The notes under the pieces: generated by a model | What the model saw: the letters and a program-made list of their open reading frames with translations, nothing else | Databases searched by the model: none | Told to the model about the DNA's origin: nothing | Made by a program: the position numbers and the translations under genes | NCBI RefSeq assembly: GCF_014898055.3 | Contig: NW_023604295.1 | Location: 141,576,676 to 141,640,675 of the forward strand | Reading direction: 5' to 3' | Source: Talpa occidentalis | Lineage: Eukaryota > Chordata > Mammalia > Eulipotyphla > Talpidae | DNA: 64,000 bases | Shown: positions 12,235-22,388 of the stretch, piece by piece | How positions within the stretch are numbered: the first letter of the stretch is position 1 | Layout: every line of letters begins with the position of its first letter

Positions 12235-12712
12235 CTGTGATGGCACTCATAATAACCAGAGCCTTGTATAAAGGACTAGCAGGATGTGGCCCCTGCTCCT
12301 CCTCCAGCCCTTCCTACCCCACACCACCATGCACTGTCCTCAAGCAGGTCTCCCTTTTCTCAACGTCTCACTCTTTCCAAAGTCTGTCTGAGCACAGCCC
12401 TGCCTCTGCACCCTCATGGACACTCTACTCTTTAAGACTTGCAATGATTTTTCTCACTCTTTCAGTATTTTTTGGTGAGGCTCCCCCTAAATATTCAATT
12501 TAAGACAAATCACCATTCTTCCTTTTCAAAGCACTGGTCCTTTACAGTTTCCTTATAGTATATAATACAAATTGCAGCCAGATAATAGCATCTAATATAA
12601 TACACCGTACACTTCATGAAGATAAGTATTTTGTTCTGCTCAGTGCAGTAGAGTTGGCATTTCCAATAGGACCTGACATAGACACTCAATAAACTTTGAT
12701 TTGGTTGATGAA
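12235..12712 (+). mobile_element. LINE L2 fossil, 3' end
   Basis: TATAAAGGACTAGCAGGATG and GTGGCCCCTGCTCC follow the L2 pattern 'TACAAGGCCCT..GATCTGGCCCC'. The TC-rich region that follows resembles the L2 ORF2 3' end. CTTCATGAAGATAAGTATTT and GACACTCAATAAACTTTGAT at about 12610-12705 correspond to the L2 3' UTR and its tail. A gap of unclear sequence lies at 12490-12600. The piece 12606-12624 is repeated exactly inside the chimeric SINE at 15131-15149. Confidence 0.7.
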
Positions 12713-14066
12713 GGAACAGATTAAATTTGGAGGAAGACACTGGATTTGATGAACTAGAGGAATAAGCCATCACTGCCTCCACCACCTTATTCTAGGTGTT
12801 TCACTTACAGAAAGGGAAAAGTCAAGATACTGTTTTAGAGGAAGAAAAGCTAACTCCAAGTTTGAGGTTTGCCATAGGCCCCTTCACTGTGGGAAACATG
12901 CTCATTAGCAGAAGGACTCTATGAATAGTAACATGGATTTTATAACTTTTCATTTTACATTGCATTTCACATTTACATTCATTTCATTTTACATTAAATC
13001 AATTTACATTGCTGTAATATTTGTAGTAGCTCTAGGTGATCCTACCATATGGATTTTCTATGGGTCAGATCTTACTTTTTGTCAGTGATTGCTTATATTT
13101 AAATTACTAGATAGCAGCAACTGTGTGTATTTCTATTTGAGTCTTATTCATGAAAAAAAATGATACTTCAGTAGCAATATAAGAAATCCATTATTTATTC
13201 TCCATAGGCATTTCATTTATGCCTCATGGAATAATTCTCATGCATTATTTCTTGTTATAGCTATTGCCTACTTATCTTTTCGAGCTACTGGTTTAGGATA
13301 AGAGATGCCAGGCATTGAGCATTATCTTTTACACATCTTTGTATACAGAGTATGTTTAATAAGTATTTGGTGAATTAAATATACGTTATCCTTATTTCAG
13401 TAGATTCTGATCTCTAAGGAGGAGCCAAGCATCTATTAGCCAGCTTCAAATTTGGTATATGTAAACTATTGAGTCTCTCACCTCAGCCTATCCTCTGCTG
13501 ATATTAGTTTGTGGGCTATTCTAACAGATAAACAAACAGGGGAAAAGATGTAATTCAAGTCAATTAATTACTTAACTTCTAAAATATTTTGAGAAATGTT
13601 TGACATATTCAAAGTATTTAAAATATTGCCTTAAAATGTCATTTGAATATCATTTAACAATCCCATTGAATCGTGCTTCTTCCTTAGTACAAATAATCAA
13701 CATTTGTCAGCATAAGAATCACCCTTAAGATTTTCATAAATAAAGAGATTGAAGGAGAAATACCATTTTTATGATTATTTGAATCCTAAGGATATAGCCT
13801 AACCCCTCAACTTGGTTATTTCTGAAGTTGCTGAAGTATCTGGGAAACCTTTAACATGCTACAGTGAACTGAGTAGAAAATATATAAGCTTCTTATACAT
13901 TTAAATATCTGGAACCTTACTGCTCTGTCGTCTTAAAGAAATTATTTCATCCTCACCCCTCTAAACTTCAGTTGATCTGCCTGAAGTTGAACGGATAGAT
14001 TCATAGAAAAGATAAAACTCATATTTCCATCAAGGGATTGAAAACTTTTTCTAAAAGTTCCCCAAT
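12713..14066. other. Unassigned AT-rich DNA
   Basis: No named repeat or gene signal. ATTTCATTTTACATT-type tandem slippage occurs near 12950-13010. Confidence 0.45.
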
Positions 14067-14123
14067 CATAGCATATGCCCATTTTTCTATTCAGTGTTTG
14101 AATTTTTAACTTACTGATACATA
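14067..14123 (+). repeat. 57-bp local repeat, copy A
   Basis: This 57-bp stretch (starting CATAGCATATGCCC and ending AACTTACTGATACATA) recurs at 15038-15094 with 52 of 57 positions the same, in the same orientation and 971 bp downstream. Copy A leads directly into an AT microsatellite and then a reversed SINE head. Confidence 0.9.
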
Positions 14124-14170
14124 CATATATATATATACATATATATGCATGATATTATCAAATATATATA
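14124..14170. repeat. AT-rich microsatellite
   Basis: Alternating CATATATATATATA and ATATATATGCATG sequence joins the 57-bp repeat to the SINE fragment. Confidence 0.85.
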
Positions 14171-14253
14171 CGCATTCCCTGGCTGGGGATCGAAGTCAGG
14201 CTGTAATGGGTGATAGTGCTGAGACTTCACCCTTAGGCCACCAGGAGGCCCTG
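14171..14253 (-). mobile_element. tRNA-derived SINE, head-only fragment
   Basis: Only the tRNA-like head is present, in reverse: CCCTGGCTGGGGATCGAAGT (B-box region) through CTTAGGCCACCAGGAGGCCC (A-box/5' end). The body and tail are missing. The break falls just after the B box, where the AT microsatellite begins. Confidence 0.85.
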
Positions 14254-14739
14254 CTTTTTTTGCCTATTTTTTCTAAACTTTTGCCAAATTCACAGATTAA
14301 CATTAATACCTATTTTATTGTACAGTTGACCATTTAAATAATAAAGTAATTCCAGCACAGACAAAAACAGAGAATGGGTAAAAAGCAGACACCTATTTCT
14401 CCCTCTTTATCCTTCTTCAGTATTTTCTTGACTCTTTTACAAGAGTGATTTTTAAAGATCAGCTTGGAAAATCATACGTGCACACAAAGATACTGCTAAA
14501 AATTTTATTCCAGTTACATATTAATTATAGAGAATAATGTGATGAGAATGACATTATAAATATTTAATCTTATCATTCAGGAGGAAAGTCCTTTTCTGTT
14601 TTTCTAAAAGATAGAACATTATTTGACACAAATATTTTGTATCTCTTGTTTTAATATAGGTTCCTACTTACTGTAGAGGAGTTTTCTCACACTTGTTTAT
14701 GGGATTTCAAAAAGAAATCATTGAAGTAACATTGATTTA

Positions 14740-14868
14740 TAATATTATATAAGTTCAAATGTACAGTATTATAGCTTGACGTCTGTGTGTACTCCATTAT
14801 GTTCACCACCAAAAGTCTAGTTTCCATTTATCACCACACAGTTGACCCATTTTACCTTGGCATTATTA
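14740..14868 (-). mobile_element. L1 3' UTR fossil
   Basis: The sequence TTGATTTATAATATTATATA, then AGTTCAAATGTACAGTATTA and GTTCACCACCAAAAGTCTAG, follows the reverse-strand reading of a eutherian L1 3' UTR. It abuts an L1 ORF2 remnant in the opposite orientation (14869 onwards), so the two come from different insertions or from an inverted (twin-primed) one. Confidence 0.6.
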
Positions 14869-15037
14869 ACAATAGTGGTGATATGGAAATAACATAACTG
14901 CCCTTTGATGAATGAATGGATAAAGAGGTTTTCTTAACATATACACAATGGAATACAACTTAGCTCTAAAATTAAAAAGATGAGGACTTCCCTGGTGGCC
15001 TAGGGGTTAAGTCTCAGTGCTACTACCATGCTACTAC

Positions 15038-15094
15038 CATAGCATTTATCCATTTTTCTATTCAATTTTTGAATTTTTAACTTACTGATACATA
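15038..15094 (+). repeat. 57-bp local repeat, copy B (inside the SINE)
   Basis: Matches 14067-14123 at 52 of 57 positions and lies between the head and body of the SINE. Like copy A, it leads straight into an alternating purine-pyrimidine microsatellite (15095-15130). Confidence 0.9.
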
Positions 15095-15130
15095 TATGTG
15101 TGTGTGTGAGTGTGTGTGTATGTATATGTA

Positions 15131-15157
15131 CGTACACTTCATGAAGATATCATTTTG
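15131..15157 (+). repeat. Copy of an L2-derived segment inside the SINE
   Basis: CGTACACTTCATGAAGATA (15131-15149) is identical to 12606-12624, and ATTTTGT follows in both after a small gap. At 12606 it forms part of a diverged L2 3' end, so the exact sharing of diverged bases points to a local copy. Confidence 0.8.
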
Positions 15158-15485
15158 TGATGGCCTGAGTTCGCTGCCCCACCAGGGAGCTGACCCACAT
15201 GGCACAGCAGACCTCTCCTGTCTCGCCCGCTGCTCCCCTCAGCGGTGTATTTCAGTAGATCCACTTGTTCTGCTCCCCACTCTCTTTCAAGGATGAATCC
15301 CCTCACCCCCCCATCTTTGGCCTATACCCCAGTTCTTCTACACATAGATAAAAAATTTTTAAAAAATTAAAAAATTTGAAAAGATGTAATCTTGCCATTT
15401 GCAACAACATATTTGGATCGATAGGGAATTATACTAACTGAAATCAATCTGACAAATAATGAGAATTTCATATTACATTACCCAT

Positions 15486-16149
15486 TAGGTGTTGGCTTGA
15501 AGGAATGATTTTTATACCCAGATACTGTGCTGAACTCCACACATAGGATAGAATAGAGATTTTCTAATATTTTGAAGATAATCATATCATCTATAATTAA
15601 TGGATGTTTTTCTTCTTTTTATTTTCACAGCATATATTATGTTTTCTTGATTTATTGCAGTAAGATCTTTAATCCAATGTTAAACAAAGAGGTAACAGCA
15701 CACATTCTAAAATACTCATCAGTTGTCACGCTTTTCATATTGAGTTTTGTTAGAATCCCTGTAACAAATTAAGAAAGGTAGTTTCTTTAACTTGCTATCA
15801 TTTATCATGAAAAATATTGAATATTATAAAAATCCTTTGTCTGCATCTCTTCAGATGATTATTTTCTTCCATTTGTTAACGTGATTACTTTCACTGATAT
15901 TTAAATGCTTAACAATTCTTGACTTCCTGAGAAAACTCTTACTTTGTCATAACATTACTTTAATCTTTTTAAAAATTTAACTCACTAACAAGTCAGCATT
16001 TTCTAAAGCCATCAATAATTTTCCTTTACTCTAATTTTTCTGAATGGTGTACAAGGTAACATATTTCAGATCATAAAATGATCTTGTAACTGCATTTTTT
16101 TTTATACATTTACCAAGACGGTCAACATTTGTAGTCTCAGTTTGTTTTG
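15486..16149. other. Unassigned AT-rich DNA
   Basis: No named repeat or gene signal. The sequence is very AT-rich, with several TTTAA-type runs. Confidence 0.45.
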
Positions 16150-16414
16150 TTTTGTTTTTTTGTTTTTTAATGCAAGAACTGTGGCACAGTTCAGAGGTGC
16201 AGGAGGGTGAGAGAATTCACCAGAGACAGAGCCGGGAGCAGAACAGGCAGGCAGACCAAAATATACTGCTGAGGGGAGCAGTGGGCCAGACAGGAGAGAT
16301 CTTCTGCACCATGTGGGTATCTCACTGGCTGGCCAGGAATAGAGCAGGTGCTACAGAGGCTATGGACAGCTTCACAGTGCTGCGCTCAACCCGTTGTGCC
16401 ACCAGGGAGGCCCC
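16150..16414 (-). mobile_element. tRNA-derived T+ SINE, reversed
   Basis: A full-length reversed copy: T/G-rich tail, ATGCAAGAACTGTGGCACAG, CACCAGAGACAGAGCCGGGA, CTGCTGAGGGGAGCAGTGGG, then the head ending GTGCCACCAGGGAGGCCCC. The 3' flank reads CTGCATTAA, and ACTGCATTTT lies at about 16089-16098. This may be the target duplication with about 50 extra bases (16099-16149) between it and the tail, as would arise from 3' transduction or a later insertion. Confidence 0.9.
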
Positions 16415-16790
16415 TGCATTAATTCTCTGTAACAGTGTGGAAAATGTACATTTTTTTGAAGTTTTAAAATTAGGCAGACATGGTGTTGTTAGTGAATTTT
16501 CTCTAACGATTCCAGTAAAAACTGTAAGTATGTATACTATATACTATTAAAAATTCAGTAAATATAGTATTGCCATGTTCATTTTCTCTATTTTATGTAA
16601 ACAAAAAAATTATACTATTTATTACTTATATATGCATTTCTACTAAATTGAAATTTTGTTCTCTTTGCATTTCCTAATAAGGCATATTTTTGTTATATTC
16701 CTATTTATCTTGCAGAAATACACCAACAGTTTATTAGAGTTTTTAATACCTTTTTTTTTTAATTTTCCATGTAAATTGATTCACTTTTTT

Positions 16791-17062
16791 TATTTTTTAT
16801 TTTTTTTAAGATTTATTTATTTATACAAGCACTGGGTACAGTCAGAAGCGAGGGAGGGTGAGAGAATTCACCCGAGCCAGAGCGGGGAACAGAACAGGCA
16901 GACTGTCAAAACACACTGCTGAGGGGAGCAGCGGGCACAGCAGGAGCTGTCTGTCGCGCCATGTGGGACCCTCGCCCGGTGGCCAGGGATCGAACAAGCG
17001 CTGCAGAGGCTGCAGGCAGCTTCGCAGCCCAGCCCTCAACTTCTGCGCCACCAGGGGAGGCC
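16791..17062 (-). mobile_element. tRNA-derived T+ SINE, reversed (low-divergence subtype)
   Basis: TTTTTTTAAGATTTATTTAT starts the reversed tail, followed by TATACAAGCACTGGGTACAG and CACTGCTGAGGGGAGCAGCG, and the head ends CGCCACCAGGGGAGGCCC. The head retains more CpG than most copies (TGTCGCGCCATG, CAAGCGCTGCAG), which points to a younger insertion. Imperfect target duplications are TTGATTCACTTTTT on the left and CTGATTTGCTTTTA on the right. Confidence 0.92.
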
Positions 17063-17099
17063 CTGATTTGCTTTTATAATCATGAATATCCACCCTCTT

Positions 17100-18480
17100 T
17101 AGACTAAAAGATTGTGTTTTTGTCTTTAGTCAACTTGTCTAATATTCATATTGCTGCATCTTAATGTAGTTGGTGTTTCCTTGCATGTCTTTTCTCTATG
17201 TCTTCATATTTACCTTTTGTATGTCATTTTGCTTTGTAAAATATCTCTTTTAGGAAACATAAATTTAATTGTATGCTAAATACTTCTTTTTTAAGTCTTT
17301 TCTAAAAACTTGGGCATACCTCTTTCTTAAATAAATTCTTTAAAAAATTATTTTTTGCTTATTTCTACTAGCAATATATTTGGCCTTACTGCCACCATCT
17401 TCTGTGTCATATATTTATACTGACCAATCTGCTCATTCCTCTTTATTCATCATCTATCAAATATGTCATTGACTGAGAGTTTCTATTCCATTGTCCCTTA
17501 TTCTTCTGGAAGTTATAAATATTATACTAACCTTTCATGTTTTCTCTTAAAATTGTAACAGTCTCTCTTAAGAGAGTAAATTGGTAACCTGTATATCTTT
17601 TCTTTCCCTTAGTGAGGCAAAGACCTTAACATATTTTAATTTTGATCCTATTCTATCCTATGTTATTTTTTTTTTTCTAATAAAGCAGCCTTTTGGAGAT
17701 AGAATGTCTTTGACCAGTATTTTTTTCCTTTTTTTTTTTTTTTTTGAGTAGCATCTCTTTAAACTCCTGTCTGTTTTAGATATTTTCTCTTCATCTGGAA
17801 TGATATATAAGTGGTCTCATCAAATGAGTCAAAGAATGAATCTTAATCAGGATCAATGTGCTTCCCTGAGCTGAGGAATCCAGTTTTTCCTTAGTTATAA
17901 GAAATTCTCAGCTAATATCTCCTAGAATATTGCTTCTCTCAAGTTCTAATAACAGTCTATGTCTAGGACACCTATTAGATATATATTGGCTTCTCTCTCA
18001 CCTCCGTGTCTCCAGTTCACATTTTTCATCTTTTTATCAAAACAAGCTCCATTCTGAGGACTCTCCCAGAGCGAGTTTCAAATTTCTAACCCACAAAAAT
18101 TTATGTAATGTGCGTTGAACTCAACCATTGCATTGAGAATTGAAGCAGCTGCATTTCTCACATTTATAAATTGTCTATTTTTTCAAATGTCAATTTAAAT
18201 CTATAATTGGTCTTATGGAATCTGTCATTCTATATATGCAATCATTTCAAACACATCTTTCAGATGCTTTTTAAAATTATTCTGTCTTCTCAAGTTCACG
18301 GAGGTCTAATTCTTCCGATTGATTGCCAGTTTACCACATTCTATGGTGATTTATTTACTCATATGGTTATAATGTTGTTTGTGACTTTCTCTCCAGTGAG
18401 TTTCCTTTTCTGCAGATGTCCCTGATCTCTGAGTTAGAGAAATGTCCCCATAGAGATGTCTGCCATTGTTGCTCTCAAGT
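17100..18480 (-). mobile_element. Old L1/HAL1-like LINE
   Basis: The plus strand reads like a reversed LINE. GAAATTCTCAGCTAATATCT, then ATATTGCTTCTCTCAAGTTC, CACCTATTAGATATATATTG and GTCTCCAGTTCAC, parallel the reversed old L1/HAL1 pattern 'AATTCTCAGCCATTATTTC.. AATATTGCTTCT.. GTTCACTGACTCTTTC'. The match is best at 17830-18330. The outer limits are uncertain, and poly-T runs at 17665-17677 and 17730-17747 may be unrelated. Confidence 0.5.
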
Positions 18481-18808
18481 GATTTCTCCAAACTGGGACA
18501 AGACTTTTTTTTTAAATGTTAATTTCTCAATTTAGCTGTTACTACTATAAAGTTTGTAAAAAGTAGGTTTCAGTCTGTATTTAGCTGAGAGCTTACAATT
18601 CCAAGCCAGAGACAGAGCAGATGAGAAACTTCTTGGAACTTCAGAGGGGCAGTCAGGTCTCTCTTGCAGCTGCCTGCTGAACAGGACACCTAACAGGACA
18701 CCCTCAGTGCACGTCCCTCCACACCTTTGCACTTCCCGAGGGGGGGCTTTGTGTTCACACTCTGGCCAAGGGTTCCTCCCCTAATTTCTATCCCTTAGAC
18801 ACTTTCTT

Positions 18809-18833
18809 CCTCTCTCTCTCTCTCTCTCTCTTT
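18809..18833 (+). repeat. (TC)n microsatellite
   Basis: Eleven or more TC units in a row. Confidence 0.95.
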
Positions 18834-20164
18834 GAGTATCTCTGTAAAAAATATGCTTATTGTATTTATCCAACATTGTTATGTATTGAGTGAGTCGGCC
18901 TCAGCTCAGGATGTCATGTTGTTGGAAGTTCTAAAACACTTTTTTTAGGAGTGTGTGCACATATCTGGGGACCCTGCTGTGGAGTAAAAAAAAAAATCCA
19001 GGTAACTCTAGCACAAGAAATTGTGCTAGAATTTTCAGAATTTCTTTCCTCCTTTAAAGAGCTGGTAAAAGTAGTAGTGAGGTTGGAAGCCTTTTATATT
19101 TGCCTTTCCTGAGAAATCCTTAAAATCTATTGTTGATATGAGACACAGGTTTTGAAGTTAATAAAATAGATTTAGGTCACAGAGTCTGGGCCCATTGGAC
19201 AAAAGAAATGCATGCAGATAAGCAAATTAATCCTATCTAATATGGTATGTGATAAAGGGAAATCTTAATTTTCCTGTGCTAATCAACCTTTTAGAAATGG
19301 AGGAAAAAATGTCCTCTAAGTGTGATAAACAACAATAAATATAATCTACTGAAATGGTGCACATGAATTAAATTAAACATTATTACTTTAGAACATTGTT
19401 ATTTATGGTTTATTCAAATCATTGGGAATGGGCTTATTTTAAACGATTCCCTGATTTGCCTGCCTCCCAACCCAATAAAGACTTACATTGTGAATCTTAC
19501 ATATACAGCAGCACACGTTCACACACACACACATGCACACACGCACACGCACGCATGCACCGGTGCCTCCAAAATGAGAAAAGAAAGGCTAACTTCTTTA
19601 TTGTTCAGATAAGGAGAGTCATTTTGGTTTCATATGAGCTCTGGTATAAAACTGAGATTCAAGCAATGGAGGGACTTGGAGACACTTGAGATGAAAGAGT
19701 GAAAGAAGCAGATATAACATGTTTTGGACTTGCCATGTCCTTTAGAAAGGACCCATGTTAAAAGAAATAGAACTGATTGTGGGCTGACACACTGCAGCAA
19801 ACAGGTGATATGAGATACAAATGAGCTGAACCAGCTTTAGTTTTAAAACCATTTGACAGGCTGTGTCATAAACATGTCATAAATATGGTCCACTCCAGTG
19901 CAGAGGACCCCGAAGAATCCCCAACATGCCATGTGAAAAATGCCAATTTAAAAGCAGTAAAGTAACATATTGACAGCAGTACTTTCTTATTCCTGAATTG
20001 TATCTCCAGTGATCATTACTTTGAGATGTTGTCCAGTTAAAGGTGCATTTACCACTGGGTGGTTAAATGATAAATGTGAAGATCTAGAGTTATAGAAAGA
20101 AGGAAGAATTAATTTGTTCACTAACCATGACTGATGAATAATTATTCACAAAGAGGGAAAGGAA
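18834..20164. other. Unassigned DNA
   Basis: No named repeat apart from the CA microsatellite at 19511-19561. CTAGCACAAGAAATTGTGCTAG near 19008-19029 is a short palindrome. The 97-codon frame at 19396-19689 spans the CA tract and is not supported. Confidence 0.4.
19511..19561 (+). repeat. Imperfect (CA)n microsatellite
   Basis: CA units with CG and TG variants (ACACACGCACACGCACGCAT). Alternating purine-pyrimidine sequence with CpG, able in principle to take the Z form. Confidence 0.9.
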
Positions 20165-20262
20165 ATGACATTTAATGAACACCTATTATGTGTAAGGCAT
20201 CATCCTAGGTCATTTATAATGATACAGTAGGTACTTAGAAAGATAATTAATGTCACCCCTCA
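20165..20262 (-). mobile_element. MIR fossil
   Basis: TTAATGAACACCTATTATGT followed by GTAAGGCATCATCCTAGGTC follows the pattern 'TTGAGCACCTACTATGTGCCAGGCACTGTGCTAGG' of MIR-type tRNA-SINEs read in reverse. Confidence 0.55.
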
Positions 20263-20659
20263 CAACCCAGCCTCAATGATCTGAAATCCACCATGCTCTT
20301 GGGGATTCATATCACATTTTGTGAAATATCCATTAGACAGAAAAAAAAAAAATCAATGATATTTGATTATAGTAGATTTTACCCTTCATTTATAAATGTA
20401 TGTTCCATACTAGGTGTAATGTTTAGATTTAAAAATAGAGGAAAAGAAAATATAATTCTATCACCCTAACACAACTAATGGAAGAGAAGTTATTTTTTAA
20501 TGTATGGAAGATTATCTCGTGATCATATTGTGGCAGAAAGTATGTCAGTAGCTCAGATTCTCCTTACAGTCTTTATTTGTTGATGCCATGACTGCCTATG
20601 TGTAACAGAGCAGGACAGCAAGCACTTGCAGGGTTCACATGTGGTTCTCAGAAAATGTA

Positions 20660-21675
20660 GGTCATCTCTCAATATCAGGATGCTAAATTGCGTATAAAGC
20701 AGGTCAGCTCTCCTGCACTGATCTGCCGCACTGTGACAGCCTGCTATTTGCCTCTTAAGAGTTAAATTGTATGGGCTAATCCTGGCTTTTAAGCAGCTAG
20801 AAGTGACATTGCTTAATTTACTTGTAACCCTTATAACATAGTTTTAGCAGAGGGTATTGGTCTTTGTACTGGATTGAAAACTGGCAGTCCCATAGGAAAT
20901 TGACTAAAACTATTATCATAGTTAAGGTTGCCTATCATTCTAATTATAATTCACATCCAATAATGAACACCTTGTTCAATAATATTTAATTCAAATCATG
21001 ATGCCGAGTATAAAATTACATATCGAGAGAATTCATTAGAAGTTTCAAAAGTAAGCTGAGTAAATGTGCCTCGGAGAATGTATTTGATGAATTTGTAAAA
21101 GTATTTAAATTAGATCTGTAAAGTATTATGAAAAATCCACAAGGGATGCACAATTAGGCGAATAAGCTCTTCAAGGCCAGGAGCTGCTGGGCATTCACTG
21201 TAAAATGCTTTCTGATATATTGTTTATGCAAAGTAGAGATATGGGAGGGGAGAGCCATAATACACAATAAAGCAGAAATGCAGCAGAGGTGACGCCAAAA
21301 ATAATTGAATAAAAAGTAAGTAATTCCATCATAATTAGTTCTCTAGCCTTTGCCTGCATATTATTCATATGTCACTGAAGTATTTTAATATGGGACAAAT
21401 GGTTATTTAATTTATGCATGTTTTATAAAGTCCATAATGTATGAGCTTCATGAATTGCTCATTCATAACCAGGCCCTCTTTCAAACTATTGTGCATTGGG
21501 TACACAATGTTGGATGTAAAATTATGTAATTTATAATACTTAAATGGGGTATAGCTGTACGGATTTTACCTTAATATTTAGATGACATAGGAAAATGTTG
21601 GCAATTTTTATTTATGCCGTGCACTTTACCATATAAGTTGAATAATTTTAAAATCAAGTGAGTTTATCTGGTGGT
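20660..21675. promoter_or_regulatory. Repeat-free stretch, candidate conserved noncoding region
   Basis: About 1 kb without any repeat I recognise. It is AT-rich and dense in TAATTA, ATTATCA and TTTAAT cores (CTAATTATAATTCACATCCA, ATCATAATTAGTTCTC). One candidate octamer-like site TATGCAAAG occurs at about 21226. Function is inferred only from texture and from the absence of repeats. Confidence 0.25.
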
Positions 21676-21679
21676 TCAT

Positions 21680-21800
21680 TCATTCATTCATTTGTGTGTT
21701 CATACCTTTCATTCAGGGCTATTGAACTGTATTATAGACATCATGCTTGATGGATAGTAAGGAACCAGGAAAGAACAAGAATGAAAATGATCTACTTTTT
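21680..21800 (-). mobile_element. Possible MIR/L2-type fossil
   Basis: CATTCATTCATTCATTTGTG followed by a diverged 'ATAGACATCATGCTTGATGG' and 'GTAAGGAACCAGGAAAGAAC' resembles the common old mammalian repeat motif 'ATTCATTCAACAAATATTTATTGAG.. GATACA.. GAACAAAA'. Weak. Confidence 0.35.
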
Positions 21801-21897
21801 TATAAAGTTTCCAGTTGATATCCTAACAGGAAGCAAGCTATTTTATAAATAGCCTCAAAAATTATGCACCATTGGAAAATAAAATAGATTTCCAAAG

Positions 21898-22118
21898 CAC
21901 AGGTCAACAAACTTTCAGTGAAGGATCAGATACTAAATATTTTAGTTTTTGCTGGCCCGATAACCCCTGATGCACCCACTCAACTCTCCAGTTGCCTGGC
22001 CAAAGAAGCCACAGACTGTACATAGATAAAAGGAATGGGGCCATGTTCTAATAAAACTTTATTGGTAAAAAAGTCACTCTCTCAGTTTGACTCAGGGATT
22101 ATAATCTACTAATATCTG
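21898..22118 (+). mobile_element. hAT (MER1-group) nonautonomous DNA transposon, full length
   Basis: Begins CACAGGTCAACAAACTTTCA, continues with GGATCAGATACTAAATATTT and CATGTTCTAATAAAACTTTA, and ends in a degenerate inverted terminus. This is the layout of the 'CAGGGGTCAGCAAACTTTTTC' hAT-Charlie elements. At 221 bp it appears to keep both ends. Flanking octamers TTCCAAAG (21890-21897) and CTCTAAAG (22119-22126) agree at 6 of 8 positions, as expected for an old 8-bp hAT target duplication. Confidence 0.75.
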
Positions 22119-22289
22119 CTCTAAAGAAAAGAATTACAATCCCATGAAGGTATAAAATAATGAACTTGGTATAAAATGAATGAATGGGGGGGGAGTAGTA
22201 AATTTTTTATCAAATAAATGACATTTAAGGTCAAACTTAAACAGTTTTAAAGAGATATCCAGATAACTGTATTTTAGGAAGGAGCTGTC

Positions 22290-22388
22290 TACTCCATGAA
22301 GTATATGCTTTTACCCCCACTTTATAAATGAGGAAAGTAATCCTCAAAGAAGCAGAGGCTTACCCAATAGGTTAGCTCAGAATCTAAT
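22290..22388 (-). mobile_element. MIR fossil
   Basis: CCACTTTATAAATGAGGAAA followed by CAAAGAAGCAGAGGCTTACC matches the reversed MIR pattern 'CCATTTTACAGATGAGGAAACTGAGGC.. AGAGAGGTTAAGTAACTTGCCC'. Confidence 0.75.

Larger units (their letters stand above)
14983..15378 (+). mobile_element. tRNA-derived SINE with an internal chimeric insert
   Basis: The head is GACTTCCCTGGTGGCCTAGG (about 14984-15030). The SINE resumes near 15159 with TGGCCTGAGTTCGCTGCCCC and runs through the body to a degenerate A-rich tail. The 8-bp target duplication AAAAGATG (14975-14982 and 15379-15386, shared with L1 continuity) brackets everything. About 128 extra bases lie between head and body: a tandem GCTACTACCAT doublet (15019-15040), the 57-bp repeat copy B, a GT/AT microsatellite and a 19-bp exact match to the L2 at 12606-12624. 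It is either a chimeric retroposon or a normal SINE altered later. Confidence 0.85.
14869..15485 (+). mobile_element. L1 ORF2 end and 3' UTR fossil, split by a SINE
   Basis: The left part (14869-14982) reads AATAGTGGTGATATGGAAAT, GATGAATGAATGGATAAAGA and ACAATGGAATACAACTTAGC, which is the L1 ORF2 C-terminal coding region with many changes. The right part (15379-15485) continues with ATCTTGCCATTTGCAACAAC and AATTATACTAACTGAAATCA. A SINE (14983-15378) interrupts it. The exact continuity across the SINE identifies AAAAGATG as the target duplication. Confidence 0.85.

Noticed and set aside
16152..17093. Frames of 73-132 codons in SINE regions
   Set aside because: These are read-throughs of the SINE body. 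The same peptide-like strings recur in other copies (for example at 3623, 32099, 43959 and 56746).
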